From contig CAUWDA010000004.1 of the NCBI GenBank assembly GCA_963557075.1, positions 45,313 through 109,312 of the forward strand: a DNA stretch of 64,000 bases, in the 5' to 3' direction. The translations under genes and the position numbers were made by a program. The number at the start of each line of letters is the position of its first letter. The first letter of the stretch is position 1. Origin of the DNA: Flavonifractor sp963557075 (GTDB lineage: Bacteria; Bacillota; Clostridia; Oscillospirales; Oscillospiraceae). The notes under the pieces are model-generated. The model saw only the letters and a program-made list of their open reading frames with translations, made no database searches and was not told the origin of the DNA. Below, piece by piece: positions 1 through 7,429 of this stretch.

Positions 1-228
1 GTGCAGAAGTCCGGCTCCTGGTTCGCCATGGGGGACACCCGGCTGGGCCAGGGCCGCGACGCCGCCAAGCAGTACCTGAGGGACAACCCGGAGGTGTGCG
101 ACAAGCTGGAGGCCGACATCCGTAAGAACTCCTATAAGCTGATGAGCAGCCAGGCCCGGGCCGCCGCCCGCGCCGCCGGCCGTGCGGTGGATGTGTCCGC
201 CGAGGACTTTGAGGATGCGGATCAGTAA
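1..228 (+). CDS. recA: RecA recombinase, C-terminal fragment
   Basis: This is the last 75 codons of recA; the gene enters from outside the window. RecA forms ATP-dependent filaments on single-stranded DNA, catalyses strand exchange and triggers LexA cleavage. The visible part has the typical C-terminal stretch KSGSWFA, GDTRLGQGRD and AKQYLRDNPEV, followed by an acidic tail ending EDFEDADQ, as in other bacterial RecA proteins. The stop codon is at 226-228. The recX start lies inside the last codons of recA, so the two are translationally coupled. The ATPase core cannot be judged because it is outside the window. Confidence 0.95.
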   Translation: MQKSGSWFAMGDTRLGQGRDAAKQYLRDNPEVCDKLEADIRKNSYKLMSSQARAAARAAGRAVDVSAEDFEDADQ

Positions 229-865
229 GCTGGCCCCCTCCCAGCGGGTGGCGGGCCGCTGGCTGTGCCACCTGGAGGACGGGACCATCCTGCGCGTCAC
301 GGAAAATGAGATCGCCGCTTTCGGCCTGTGCTCCGGTCTGGAGCTGACGCCGGAGGGGCTGGCGGCAGTAGAGCGGGCGGCCAAAGCCGCCACCGTGCGG
401 GACAAGGCCATGGATCTGCTGGCTGCCCGGCCCCTGTCCCGAAAGGAGCTGGTGGACAAGCTGACTGCCCGCCCCCGGAACAGGGAAAAGGAGCCGCTGG
501 CTGACCGGGAGACCGCGGAAGCGGCGGCGGACCGGCTGGAGGAGCTGGGCTACCTGAACGACGAAGCCTACGCCCATACGGTGGCGGAGCACTACGCCGC
601 CAAGGGCTGGGGCCCCGCCCGGATCCGGGAGGAGCTGTACCGCCGGGGGGTGCCCCGGGAATACTGGGACGGCGCTCTGGAGGAACTGGACGCCCCCAAT
701 GAGGCCATTGACGCCTTTTTGCAGAAAAAACTCCGGGGGGCGGATCTTGCCGACCCCAGGACCTACCAGCGCGCTGCCGGTGCGCTGGCCCGCCGGGGCT
801 TCCGGTGGGAGGACATCAAAGAGGGCCTGCGCCGGTACGGCGGGGCCGTTGAGGAGGAATGGTAA
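215..865 (+). CDS. recX: Regulatory protein RecX
   Basis: RecX binds RecA filaments and restrains their growth, limiting recombination and SOS induction. The 216-residue protein shows the alpha-helical three-repeat pattern of the family, with RKELVDKL in the first repeat, RLEELGYLNDEAYA in the middle and KGWGPARIREELYRRGV after it; these are typical RecX motifs. A longer frame opens at 182, but ATG 215 gives a normal N terminus (MRISKLAP) and overlaps the end of recA by 14 bases, the usual recA-recX arrangement. The stop codon overlaps the start of the next gene, so the run is co-transcribed. Family assignment is firm; function is inferred from family and context. Confidence 0.93.
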   Translation: MRISKLAPSQRVAGRWLCHLEDGTILRVTENEIAAFGLCSGLELTPEGLAAVERAAKAATVRDKAMDLLAARPLSRKELVDKLTARPRNREKEPLADRETAEAAADRLEELGYLNDEAYAHTVAEHYAAKGWGPARIREELYRRGVPREYWDGALEELDAPNEAIDAFLQKKLRGADLADPRTYQRAAGALARRGFRWEDIKEGLRRYGGAVEEEW

Positions 866-1440
866 TGGATACCCGAGAGGCTCTGATGACCCGCCGCAGC
901 ATCCGCCGTTACAAGGCAGACCCCATTCCCGAGACCGACCTGAGAGAGATCCTGGAGGCAGGGCTGGCCGCCCCCTCCGCCATCAACCTGCAGCACTGGT
1001 ACTTCGTGGCCGTCCAGGACCCGGATGCCCTGGAGGAGGTGCGGCAGATCATGGGCGGGGTGGTGGAAAAATTCACCCCCATCCTGGAGGAGCGCTTCTC
1101 CCGCAACCCGGAGCAGGTGGGCATCACCAACAAGTTCCTGTCCACCCTGGGCGGGGCGCCGGTGTGCGTGCTGGTGTTCCTGCTGAAGCCGGATTATCCG
1201 GACCGGGACGGCGCCATGCAGAGCGTGTCCGCCGCCATTGAAAATGTGCTGCTGGCCGCCTGGGACAAGGGCATCGGCTCCTGCTGGCTGTCCGCCCCCC
1301 AGCGGATGGGCTTCGGGCCCGCCTTCCAGAGCCGCTTCGCCCCCGACAAGGGGGAGTTTGTGGCCGCCATCACCCTGGGCTATCCCGACCAGCAGCCCAA
1401 GATGCCCCCCCGCCGGGAGGGCAGATATACCATCGTGTAA
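865..1440 (+). CDS. Nitroreductase family protein (FMN-dependent)
   Basis: A 191-residue flavoprotein of the nitroreductase fold, which uses FMN and NAD(P)H to reduce nitro groups, quinones or related substrates in the cytoplasm. The N-terminal RRSIRRYKADPIP is the conserved FMN-phosphate binding segment, followed by LEAGLAAPSAINLQHW and, near the C terminus, GIGSCWLSAPQ and ITLGYPDQQP, all standard for the family. ATG 865 is preferred over ATG 859 because GAGGAGG at 851-857 is then well spaced and the start overlaps the recX stop. Physiological substrate is not predictable. It sits between recX and rimO and shares their transcript by position. Confidence 0.85.
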   Translation: MDTREALMTRRSIRRYKADPIPETDLREILEAGLAAPSAINLQHWYFVAVQDPDALEEVRQIMGGVVEKFTPILEERFSRNPEQVGITNKFLSTLGGAPVCVLVFLLKPDYPDRDGAMQSVSAAIENVLLAAWDKGIGSCWLSAPQRMGFGPAFQSRFAPDKGEFVAAITLGYPDQQPKMPPRREGRYTIV

Positions 1441-1452
1441 GGAGGCAGTCTG

Positions 1453-2772
1453 TTGAAGATTGCATTTGTTTCTCTTGGCTGTGCCAAGAATCTGGTGAAT
1501 ACCGAGCAGATGATGGCCCTGGTGAAAGCCGCCGGCCATACCGTCACCGGCGACCCAGAGGGGGCCGACGTGGCGGTGCTCAACACCTGCGGGTTTATTG
1601 ATGTCGCCAAGAGCGAGGCCATCCAGAACATCCTGGAGCTGGCCGCCCTGAAAGAGCAGGGTAAGCTGGGCAAGCTGCTGGTGGCGGGCTGCCTGAGCCA
1701 GCGCTACCGGGACGAGATCCTGGAGGAGCTGCCCGAGATCGACGGCATTTTGGGCACCGGAAGCTATACCGACGTGGTGCCCGCCATCGAGTCTATGATG
1801 GAGGGGGATGTCCCCACCTATTTCGGGGACATCGACCACACCATCGAGGACGGCCCGCGTATGGTCACCACGCCCCCCTACACCGCCTTCCTCAAGATCG
1901 CGGAGGGGTGCGACAACCGGTGCGCCTACTGCGTCATTCCCTCCCTCCGGGGCCGGTACCGCAGCCGCACCATGGAGTCCCTGCTGGCCGAGGCCAAAAA
2001 GCTGGCCGACGACGGAGTACAGGAGCTGATCGTCATCGCTCAGGACATCACCCGGTACGGCACCGACCTGTACCACAAGCGGATGCTGCCCGAGCTGCTT
2101 ACCGAGCTGTGCAAGCTGCCCTTCCACTGGGTGCGGCTCCACTACCTGTATCCCGATGAGCTGGACGACGCCCTCATCGACGTGATGGCCCGGGAGCATA
2201 AGGTCCTCAAGTATATCGACATCCCCCTCCAGCATATCAATGACCGGATCCTCAAGGCCATGAACCGCCGTTCCACCAAGGCGGAGATCATCGCCCTGCT
2301 GAAGAAGCTGCGGGAGCGGCTGCCCGGTCTGGTGCTGCGTACCTCCCTCATCTGCGGCCTGCCCGGCGAGACCGAGGAGGAGTTTGAGGAGCTGTGCGAC
2401 TTCCTGCGGGAGAGCGGCATTGAGAGGGCGGGCATCTTCCAGTTCTCCCCCGAGGAGGGCACTCCCGCCGCAATCATGCCCGACCAGGTGGACCCGGATA
2501 CCGCCAAGCGGCGGGTGGAGCTGCTGGTGGAGCTCCAGAGCCGGGTGATGGACGCCTGGAACGAGAGCCGTCTGGGGGAGACCCTGGAGGTGCTGTGCGA
2601 GGGCTTCGACCCGGAGATGGGGTGCTACGCCGGCCGGTCCTACGCCGATTCCCCCGACGTGGACGGAAAGGTATTCTTTACCGCGGCGGGCCTGGTGCCC
2701 GCGGGCAGCTTTGTCAATGTGAGGATCACCGGTACCAGTGACGGGGATCTGACCGGGGAAATAGAGGAGTGA
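1453..2772 (+). CDS. rimO: Ribosomal protein uS12 methylthiotransferase RimO
   Basis: RimO is a radical SAM enzyme with two 4Fe-4S clusters that methylthiolates an aspartate of ribosomal protein S12. The 439-residue protein has the full architecture: an N-terminal UPF0004 domain with cluster cysteines C10 (LGCAKN), C46 (NTCGF) and C80 (AGC), a radical SAM domain with C153, C157 and C160 (CDNRCAYC), and a C-terminal TRAM domain. The motif SLGCAKNLVNTE separates RimO from the related MiaB. Translation begins at TTG 1453 behind GGAGG at 1441-1445; no better start exists. It is followed at a 6-base gap by pgsA, a neighbour pair seen in many Clostridia. Confidence 0.94.
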   Translation: MKIAFVSLGCAKNLVNTEQMMALVKAAGHTVTGDPEGADVAVLNTCGFIDVAKSEAIQNILELAALKEQGKLGKLLVAGCLSQRYRDEILEELPEIDGILGTGSYTDVVPAIESMMEGDVPTYFGDIDHTIEDGPRMVTTPPYTAFLKIAEGCDNRCAYCVIPSLRGRYRSRTMESLLAEAKKLADDGVQELIVIAQDITRYGTDLYHKRMLPELLTELCKLPFHWVRLHYLYPDELDDALIDVMAREHKVLKYIDIPLQHINDRILKAMNRRSTKAEIIALLKKLRERLPGLVLRTSLICGLPGETEEEFEELCDFLRESGIERAGIFQFSPEEGTPAAIMPDQVDPDTAKRRVELLVELQSRVMDAWNESRLGETLEVLCEGFDPEMGCYAGRSYADSPDVDGKVFFTAAGLVPAGSFVNVRITGTSDGDLTGEIEE

Positions 2773-2778
2773 GTTGAC

Positions 2779-3306
2779 TTGAATACCGCCAATAAGCTGA
2801 CCATGCTCCGGGTGCTGCTCATCCCCGTGTTCCTGGTGGTGCTCTACCTCCAGTTCCCCTTCCACATGTACTACGCGCTGGCCGTGTTCGTGCTGGCCAG
2901 CGTCACCGACTTTGTGGACGGCTATATCGCCCGGCACTATGACCAGACCACCGATTTCGGCAAGTTTATGGACCCGCTGGCCGACAAGATGCTGGTCATG
3001 GCCGCCATGCTGTGGTTCGTGGAGATGGGCCGCATTCCCGCCTGGGCCCTGCTCATCGTGGTGGTGCGGGAGTTCTCCGTCACCGGCCTGCGGCTCATCG
3101 CTGTGGAGCGGGGGCGGGTCATCGCCGCCGCCTGGTCGGGCAAGATCAAGACGGCCTCCACCATGGTGTGCATCTGCCTGATGCTGCTGATCCACCACCC
3201 GGTGCTGGACGGCGTGTGTGTGGCCCTGATTTTGGTCACCACCATCTACTCCGGGATCGAGTATTTTGTGAAGAATAAAGACGTGATCGACTGGAGCAAG
3301 CTGTAA
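2779..3306 (+). CDS. pgsA: CDP-diacylglycerol-glycerol-3-phosphate 3-phosphatidyltransferase
   Basis: PgsA makes phosphatidylglycerol phosphate, the committed step of phosphatidylglycerol synthesis, at the cytoplasmic membrane. The 175-residue protein carries the CDP-alcohol phosphotransferase signature: TDFVDGYIAR followed by GKFMDPLADK, giving the D-x2-DG-x2-AR-x8-G-x3-D metal and substrate site around residues 38-66. Several hydrophobic membrane segments surround it. The start is TTG 2779, right behind rimO, with GAGGAGTGAG upstream. The stop TAA shares its last base with the next start, so the following acyltransferase is translationally coupled. Confidence 0.93.
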   Translation: MNTANKLTMLRVLLIPVFLVVLYLQFPFHMYYALAVFVLASVTDFVDGYIARHYDQTTDFGKFMDPLADKMLVMAAMLWFVEMGRIPAWALLIVVVREFSVTGLRLIAVERGRVIAAAWSGKIKTASTMVCICLMLLIHHPVLDGVCVALILVTTIYSGIEYFVKNKDVIDWSKL

Positions 3307-3938
3307 TGCTGGACTTTACGCAGACCTTACATGAGTCGGAACCCCTGATCCACCCCACCTGCACGGTGAAGAACTGCGCCTTCGGCCGCTATGTGGAGCT
3401 GGGGGACCACTGTGTGGTGGAGGACACCCGCATTGGGGATTACACCTATCTTTTCGGCTCCAATGATGTGATCTATTCAGAAATCGGCAAGTTCAACTCC
3501 ATCGCCACCGGCGTTCGCATCAATCCGGTGCAGCACCCGGCCAAGACCCGGGCCGCCGCCCACCATTTTACCTACCGCTGCGCCCATTACGGCTTCGGCC
3601 CCGACGACGAGGCGCTGCTCCAGTGGCGGCGGGACAACCACCGGGTGGTCACCGGACATGACGTGTGGATCGGCCACAACGCGGTGATCATGGCCGGCGT
3701 CACCCTGGGCCACGGCGCGGTGGTGGGGGCGGGCGCGGTGGTCACTCACGATGTGGCCCCCTACGAGATCGTGGGGGGCGTGCCTGCCCGCCATATCGGC
3801 TGGCGGTACGATGAGGACACCATTGCCGCCCTCCTGCGGATCTGCTGGTGGGACTGGAGCCATGAGCAGCTGCGGGAGCGGCTGCGGGACTTTGACGATG
3901 TGGCCGCCTTCTGCAGGAAGTATGACCCTGTGGACTAA
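3306..3938 (+). CDS. Left-handed beta-helix hexapeptide acyltransferase (phosphonate-family type)
   Basis: A 210-residue trimeric-type acyltransferase. Hexapeptide turns are seen at residues 16-60 (HPTCTVKNCAFGRYVELGD) and again at VWIGHNAVIMAGVTLGHGA and VVGAGAVV, with the family ending VPARHIGWR. The insert HHFTYRCAHYGFG and the tail WWDWSHEQLRERL match the transferase family often annotated as phosphonate metabolism protein of the hexapeptide repeat type (related to chloramphenicol acetyltransferases). No phosphonate degradation genes are nearby, so the acceptor substrate is unknown here. It is coupled to pgsA by a one-base stop/start overlap and appears to be the last gene of the recA-side run. 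Confidence 0.8.
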   Translation: MLDFTQTLHESEPLIHPTCTVKNCAFGRYVELGDHCVVEDTRIGDYTYLFGSNDVIYSEIGKFNSIATGVRINPVQHPAKTRAAAHHFTYRCAHYGFGPDDEALLQWRRDNHRVVTGHDVWIGHNAVIMAGVTLGHGAVVGAGAVVTHDVAPYEIVGGVPARHIGWRYDEDTIAALLRICWWDWSHEQLRERLRDFDDVAAFCRKYDPVD

Positions 3939-4084
3939 AATAACCCAGCTACCCGTCCTTTATGTGAACCCTCCTGTGGGAAAGAAAGAGCCGCATGGAG
4001 CTTCTGCTTTGGCGTCATTGCTGTCTATATGCTCGCTGCGGCTGCCTCTGTTTTGCGCGGGAGCTAACAAGAACGCCCTGTCGC

Positions 4085-4113
4085 TTGACACCAAATGGGA
4101 ATCGTGGTAATAT
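4085..4113 (+). promoter_or_regulatory. Sigma-70 type promoter of the cysE-cysS leader
   Basis: TTGACA at 4085-4090 and TAATAT at 4108-4113 are separated by exactly 17 bases. Transcription from here would enter the T-box leader that follows. Confidence 0.8.
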
Positions 4114-4119
4114 ACTATG

Positions 4120-4345
4120 GCAATCAAATAGCGCGAGGAACGGAAAGAGTACCCAGCGAGTACCCGCCAGAGAGGGAGCGTCACCGGCTGAGAGCGGTCC
4201 CAGGGGGTAACTGGAGAACGTGCGTCCGGGAGCGCGGGGGATGCAGATGCCCCCCGGCTGGCCCCGTCATGGCCATCGAGTGAGAAATGAGAGTGGAACC
4301 GCGATTTCATCGCCTCTTATGCCTGTGCATAAGAGGCGTTTTTCT
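4120..4345 (+). ncRNA. T-box leader, cysteine-specific, with terminator
   Basis: A tRNA-sensing leader in front of cysE and cysS. The T-box sequence TGGAACCGCG at 4294-4303 pairs with the uncharged tRNA acceptor end. It is followed by a terminator hairpin CGCCTCTTATG/CATAAGAGGCG at 4311-4338 and a T-run. Upstream, the stem I region contains AGAGAGGGAGC and GCTGAGAGC. The codon TGC at 4221-4223 in the context GAACG-TGC-G is the likely specifier, matching cysteine and the downstream cysteinyl-tRNA synthetase. Uncharged tRNA-Cys should stabilise the antiterminator and permit expression. The T-box and terminator are read directly; the specifier position is inferred by eye. Confidence 0.9.
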
Positions 4346-4360
4346 TTGGAGGTGTTTTCC

Positions 4361-5011
4361 CTGACCCGACTCGGCGAGACCCTGCGGGCCTATCAGGCCC
4401 GCGACCCTGCGGCACGGAGCCGCCTGGAGATCTTTTTGCTCTACCCCGGCGTTCACGCCATGATCTACCACCGCTTCGCCCACTTCCTCTACCGGCACAA
4501 GCTGAAGTTCCTGGCCCGGTTCGTCAGCCAGTGGAGCCGGTTCTGGACGGGCATCGAGATCCATCCCGGGGCCCAAATCGGCCGCCGGTTCGTCATTGAC
4601 CACGGCATGGGTATCGTCATCGGCGAGACCGCCGAGATCGGCGACGACTGCCTGATCTACCACGGCGTCACGCTGGGCGGCACTGGCAAGGACCAGGGCA
4701 AGCGCCACCCCACTCTGGGCAACAACGTGATGGTGTCCGCCGGGGCCAAGGTGCTTGGCCCCTTCAAGGTGGGGGATAACTCCCGCATCGCCGCCAACGC
4801 GGTGGTGCTCAGCGAGATCCCGCCGGATGCCACTGCGGTGGGCGTACCCGCCCGGGTGGTGCGCATTGCCGGGGAGAAGGTGGATTACGCCTCCTCTGTG
4901 GACCAGATCCATGTGACCGACCCGGTACAGAAAGAATTGCAGGCCATCAGTTCCCGCCTGGAGTGGCTGGAGCAGCTGATGGATGAGCAGGCCAGAAACC
5001 AAAATCAATAA
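4361..5011 (+). CDS. cysE: Serine O-acetyltransferase
   Basis: CysE transfers acetyl from acetyl-CoA to serine, giving O-acetylserine for cysteine synthesis. The 216-residue protein has the helical N-terminal domain (RDPAARSRLEIFLLYPGVHA) and a C-terminal left-handed beta helix with the catalytic IEIHPGAQIGRRFVIDHG and the acetyl-CoA segment HGVTLGGTGKDQGKRHPT. The frame is open through the T-box, but the sound start is CTG 4361: TTTGGAGGTG at 4345-4354 lies 6-8 bases upstream and the resulting N terminus (MTRLGETLRAYQ) matches family length. ATG 4319 lies inside the terminator stem and is unlikely. The gene is coupled to cysS and controlled by the cysteine T-box. Confidence 0.92.
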   Translation: MTRLGETLRAYQARDPAARSRLEIFLLYPGVHAMIYHRFAHFLYRHKLKFLARFVSQWSRFWTGIEIHPGAQIGRRFVIDHGMGIVIGETAEIGDDCLIYHGVTLGGTGKDQGKRHPTLGNNVMVSAGAKVLGPFKVGDNSRIAANAVVLSEIPPDATAVGVPARVVRIAGEKVDYASSVDQIHVTDPVQKELQAISSRLEWLEQLMDEQARNQNQ

Positions 5012-5024
5012 GGAGCGAACAACC

Positions 5025-6437
5025 ATGAAACTGTATAACTCCGCGACCCACAAAAAAGAAGAATTTGTACCCCATGTGCCCGGCAAGGTGGAAATGTACA
5101 CCTGCGGCCCCACGGTGTACCACTTTGCCCATATCGGCAACCTGCGCAGCTATATCATGGAGGACGTGCTGGAGAAATTCCTCCGCTACGAGGGCTACGA
5201 CGTGAACCGGGTGATGAACATCACCGACGTGGGCCACCTGGCCTCCGACGCCGATACCGGCGAGGACAAGATGGTGAAGGGCGCCAAGCGGGAGCACAAG
5301 AGCGTGCTGGAGATCGCCCAGTTCTATACCGACGCCTTCTTCTCCGACTGCAAGAAGCTGAACATCAAGTACCCCGACGCGGTGCAGCCCGCCACCGGCA
5401 TGATCGACGACTATATCAAGGTCATCACCAAGCTGATGGAGACCGGCTACGCCTACTTCGCCGGGGGCAACGTGTATTTTGATACCTCCAAGCTGAAGCG
5501 CTACTATGTGTTCAACGACCACGACCAGGAGGATCTGGCGGTGGGCGTCCGGGAGGGCGTGGAGGAGGATCTCAATAAGCGCAATAAGAACGACTTTGTG
5601 CTGTGGTTTACCAAATCCAAGTTTGAGGACCAGGCCCTGAAGTGGGACTCCCCCTGGGGCGTGGGCTATCCCGGCTGGCACATCGAATGCTCCTGCATCT
5701 CCATGAAGTACAACGGGGAGCACCTGGATATCCACTGCGGCGGCATCGACAACGCCTTCCCCCACCACACCAATGAGATCGCCCAGTCCGAGTCCTATCT
5801 GGGGCATCCCTGGTGCAAATACTGGATGCACGTCCACCACCTGAACACCAACTCCGGCAAGATGAGCAAATCCAGCGGCGAGTTCCTCACGGTCTCCCTG
5901 CTGGAGGAGAAGGGATACGACCCCCTGGTCTACCGCTTCTTCTGCCTCCAGTCCCACTACCGCAAGAGCCTGATCTTCTCCTGGGAGAACCTGGACAACG
6001 CGAAGGTTGCCTACGACAAGCTGGTGAGCCGCGTCGCCGCCCTGTCCGACGGACCCGAGGCCGTGGATGAGGAGGCCGCCGCCAAGTACAAGGCCGACTT
6101 CATTGAGGCGGTGGGCAACGATCTGAATAGCTCTCTGGGCGTTACCGCCGTGTACGACGTGCTCAAGGCCGACATCAATGACGCCACCAAGCGGGCCCTC
6201 ATTGGCAGCTTTGACCAGGTGCTGGGTCTGGATCTGCTGGAGAAGGCCGCCGCCCTGCGGGAGAAGGCTGCCGCCCCGGTGGAGGGAGCCGAGGAGATCG
6301 AGGCCCTCATCGCCAAGAGGCTGGAGGCCAAGAAGGCCAAGGATTGGGCCGCCGCCGACGCTATCCGCGATCAGCTCAAGGCCATGGGCGTGGAGATCAA
6401 GGACAGCAAGGAAGGGACCACCTGGACCCGGGTATAA
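5025..6437 (+). CDS. cysS: Cysteinyl-tRNA synthetase
   Basis: CysS charges tRNA-Cys with cysteine. The 470-residue class I synthetase has the zinc ligand C27 (YTCGPTVY), the HIGN form of the HIGH motif at 36-39, the cysteine pocket and zinc segment (HIECSCIS, HCGGIDNAFPHHTNE) and KMSKS at 279-283. The C-terminal helical anticodon region ends with the family sequence AADAIRDQLKAMGVEIKDS. ATG 5025 has AGGAG at 5011-5015; a longer frame from 4983 lies inside cysE and is not needed. cysE and cysS share one T-box, linking precursor supply with charging demand. Confidence 0.96.
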   Translation: MKLYNSATHKKEEFVPHVPGKVEMYTCGPTVYHFAHIGNLRSYIMEDVLEKFLRYEGYDVNRVMNITDVGHLASDADTGEDKMVKGAKREHKSVLEIAQFYTDAFFSDCKKLNIKYPDAVQPATGMIDDYIKVITKLMETGYAYFAGGNVYFDTSKLKRYYVFNDHDQEDLAVGVREGVEEDLNKRNKNDFVLWFTKSKFEDQALKWDSPWGVGYPGWHIECSCISMKYNGEHLDIHCGGIDNAFPHHTNEIAQSESYLGHPWCKYWMHVHHLNTNSGKMSKSSGEFLTVSLLEEKGYDPLVYRFFCLQSHYRKSLIFSWENLDNAKVAYDKLVSRVAALSDGPEAVDEEAAAKYKADFIEAVGNDLNSSLGVTAVYDVLKADINDATKRALIGSFDQVLGLDLLEKAAALREKAAAPVEGAEEIEALIAKRLEAKKAKDWAAADAIRDQLKAMGVEIKDSKEGTTWTRV

Positions 6438-6460
6438 CGATATCACAGAACGAATGGTCG

Positions 6461-6498
6461 GAGGGCCTGCCGCGTCTGACGCGGCAGGCCCTCTTTTT
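6461..6498 (+). terminator. Intrinsic terminator after cysS
   Basis: GAGGGCCTGCCGCG and CGCGGCAGGCCCTC form a 14-bp stem with a five-base loop, followed by TTTTT. Confidence 0.92.
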
Positions 6499-6512
6499 GG
6501 AATAAATGAAAA

Positions 6513-6612
6513 CTGACCTTATAAAATAGATAAAAAGTGATACTTTTAAAAAGGTCAGAAAGGAATTATACTGGAAGCACAGATCAAAAAAACAGAAAGA
6601 GGGCGTTCCAGT
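6513..6612 (+). promoter_or_regulatory. Leader with two inverted repeats before the ECF transporter gene
   Basis: The AT-rich leader has CTGACCTT (6513-6520) repeated inverted as AAGGTCAG (6551-6558), enclosing a smaller palindrome AAAAGTGATACTTTT (6533-6547). A second pair, ACTGGAA (6570-6576) and TTCCAGT (6606-6612), ends directly at the start codon and encloses the ribosome binding site. TATACT at 6567-6572 could be a -10 box. It may be an operator or a translation-controlling hairpin; it does not match a riboswitch I recognise. Confidence 0.4.
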
Positions 6613-7191
6613 ATGGCAAAGCAAACAACCAGACGCATGGTGATGGCGGCGCTGCTGGCGGCACTGACCACCGCCGCTACAATGGTGATCCGGATCCCCA
6701 CCCCCACCCTGGGATACATCCACCTGGGAGACGGCATGGTGCTCATCTGCGGCATTTTGCTGGGCCCCGGGCTGGGCGCGGCGGCGGCGGGCATCGGTTC
6801 CATGCTGGCCGACCTGTTTGCCGGCTATATGGCGTGGGTGCCGGGCACCTTCGCCATCAAGGCGCTGACCGCACTGACGGGCGGGCTGCTCTACCGGCTT
6901 CTGCTGCGGTGGGAGCACCTGCCCACGCCGCTGCGGGTGCTGCTGTGCGGCGTTCCGGCGGAAGCGGTGATGGTGGCGGGCTATTTCCTCTATGAGGTGG
7001 GCATGATGGCGGTGAGCGGCAGCTCCCTGGCCGCCGCCTCCGCCGCGGTGCTTGTGGGCGTGCCCTTCAACGTGGTGCAGGGCCTGGCGGGCGTAGTGGT
7101 GTGCGCGGTGCTGCTGCCGGTGCTCAGCCACGCGGGGATCGGCGGAGTGCGGCGCAGGAACGCGGCGGAGCAGGCGAGACAGCAGTCCTGA
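6613..7191 (+). CDS. ECF transporter S component (vitamin-type uptake)
   Basis: A 192-residue integral membrane protein of the energy-coupling-factor substrate-binding (S) family, which captures a vitamin or precursor and works with a shared EcfAA'T energising module. About six hydrophobic segments are visible. The N-terminal TTRRMVMAALLAALTT is like the helix that docks to EcfT, and the segment GYIHLGDGMVLICGILLGPGLG with GSMLADLFAGYMAWVPGTFAIKAL is characteristic of the ECF S fold. No ECF ATPase or T component is in this window, so it would use a group II module encoded elsewhere. The substrate cannot be named; pyrimidine, pantothenate or queuosine precursor types are possible. Confidence 0.8.
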   Translation: MAKQTTRRMVMAALLAALTTAATMVIRIPTPTLGYIHLGDGMVLICGILLGPGLGAAAAGIGSMLADLFAGYMAWVPGTFAIKALTALTGGLLYRLLLRWEHLPTPLRVLLCGVPAEAVMVAGYFLYEVGMMAVSGSSLAAASAAVLVGVPFNVVQGLAGVVVCAVLLPVLSHAGIGGVRRRNAAEQARQQS

Positions 7192-7221
7192 CCTGCCGGC
7201 ACAGAGCCCGGATGCAATGGC

Positions 7222-7384
7222 ATAAAACTTCATGAGCCAAGAGCGTACCGTGAAAGCGGGCAAAAACTTGCGGCGCATGAAGTTTTATCCGCAGATGGGC
7301 CGTCCCGGCCCATGCGCTTTGATCTCATGGCCGTGCCGCCGAAAGCGGCACATGACCAAGTTTGCTATGCGTTTGCATAGCAAA
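7222..7384. repeat. Multi-hairpin intergenic element
   Basis: Non-coding stretch made almost wholly of inverted repeats: ATAAAACTTCATG (7222-7234) with CATGAAGTTTTAT (7276-7288), 13 bp perfect; ATGGGCC/GGCCCAT (7295-7313); GTGCCGC-CGAAA-GCGGCAC (7333-7351); and TTTGCTATGC-GTTT-GCATAGCAAA (7361-7384). A terminator follows directly. The plan, an AT-rich outer pair containing CATG and then GC hairpins, resembles the repeats at 8675 and 58161 although the sequence differs. Confidence 0.6.
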
Positions 7385-7414
7385 AAAGCTGCCCGGCTCC
7401 GGGCAGCTTTTTTT
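7385..7414. terminator. Bidirectional terminator between ECF gene and bcp
   Basis: AAAGCTGCCCGG and CCGGGCAGCTTT form a 12-bp stem with a two-base apex. A-run on the left and T-run on the right let it serve both convergent genes. Confidence 0.88.
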
Positions 7415-7429
7415 ATGGTCGTGGGGGAG

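Noticed and set aside
763..3198. 811-codon open frame on the minus strand
   Set aside because: It is antisense to recX, nitroreductase, rimO and pgsA, all with firm motifs. Its His/Gly/Gln-rich composition is typical of antisense frames in GC-rich genes.
4220..4360. N-terminal extension of cysE into the T-box
   Set aside because: It would translate the regulatory leader and terminator; CTG 4361 has the correct binding site and family length.
7222..7384. CRISPR-like array
   Set aside because: The units are different palindromes without repeated spacers, so this is not a CRISPR array.
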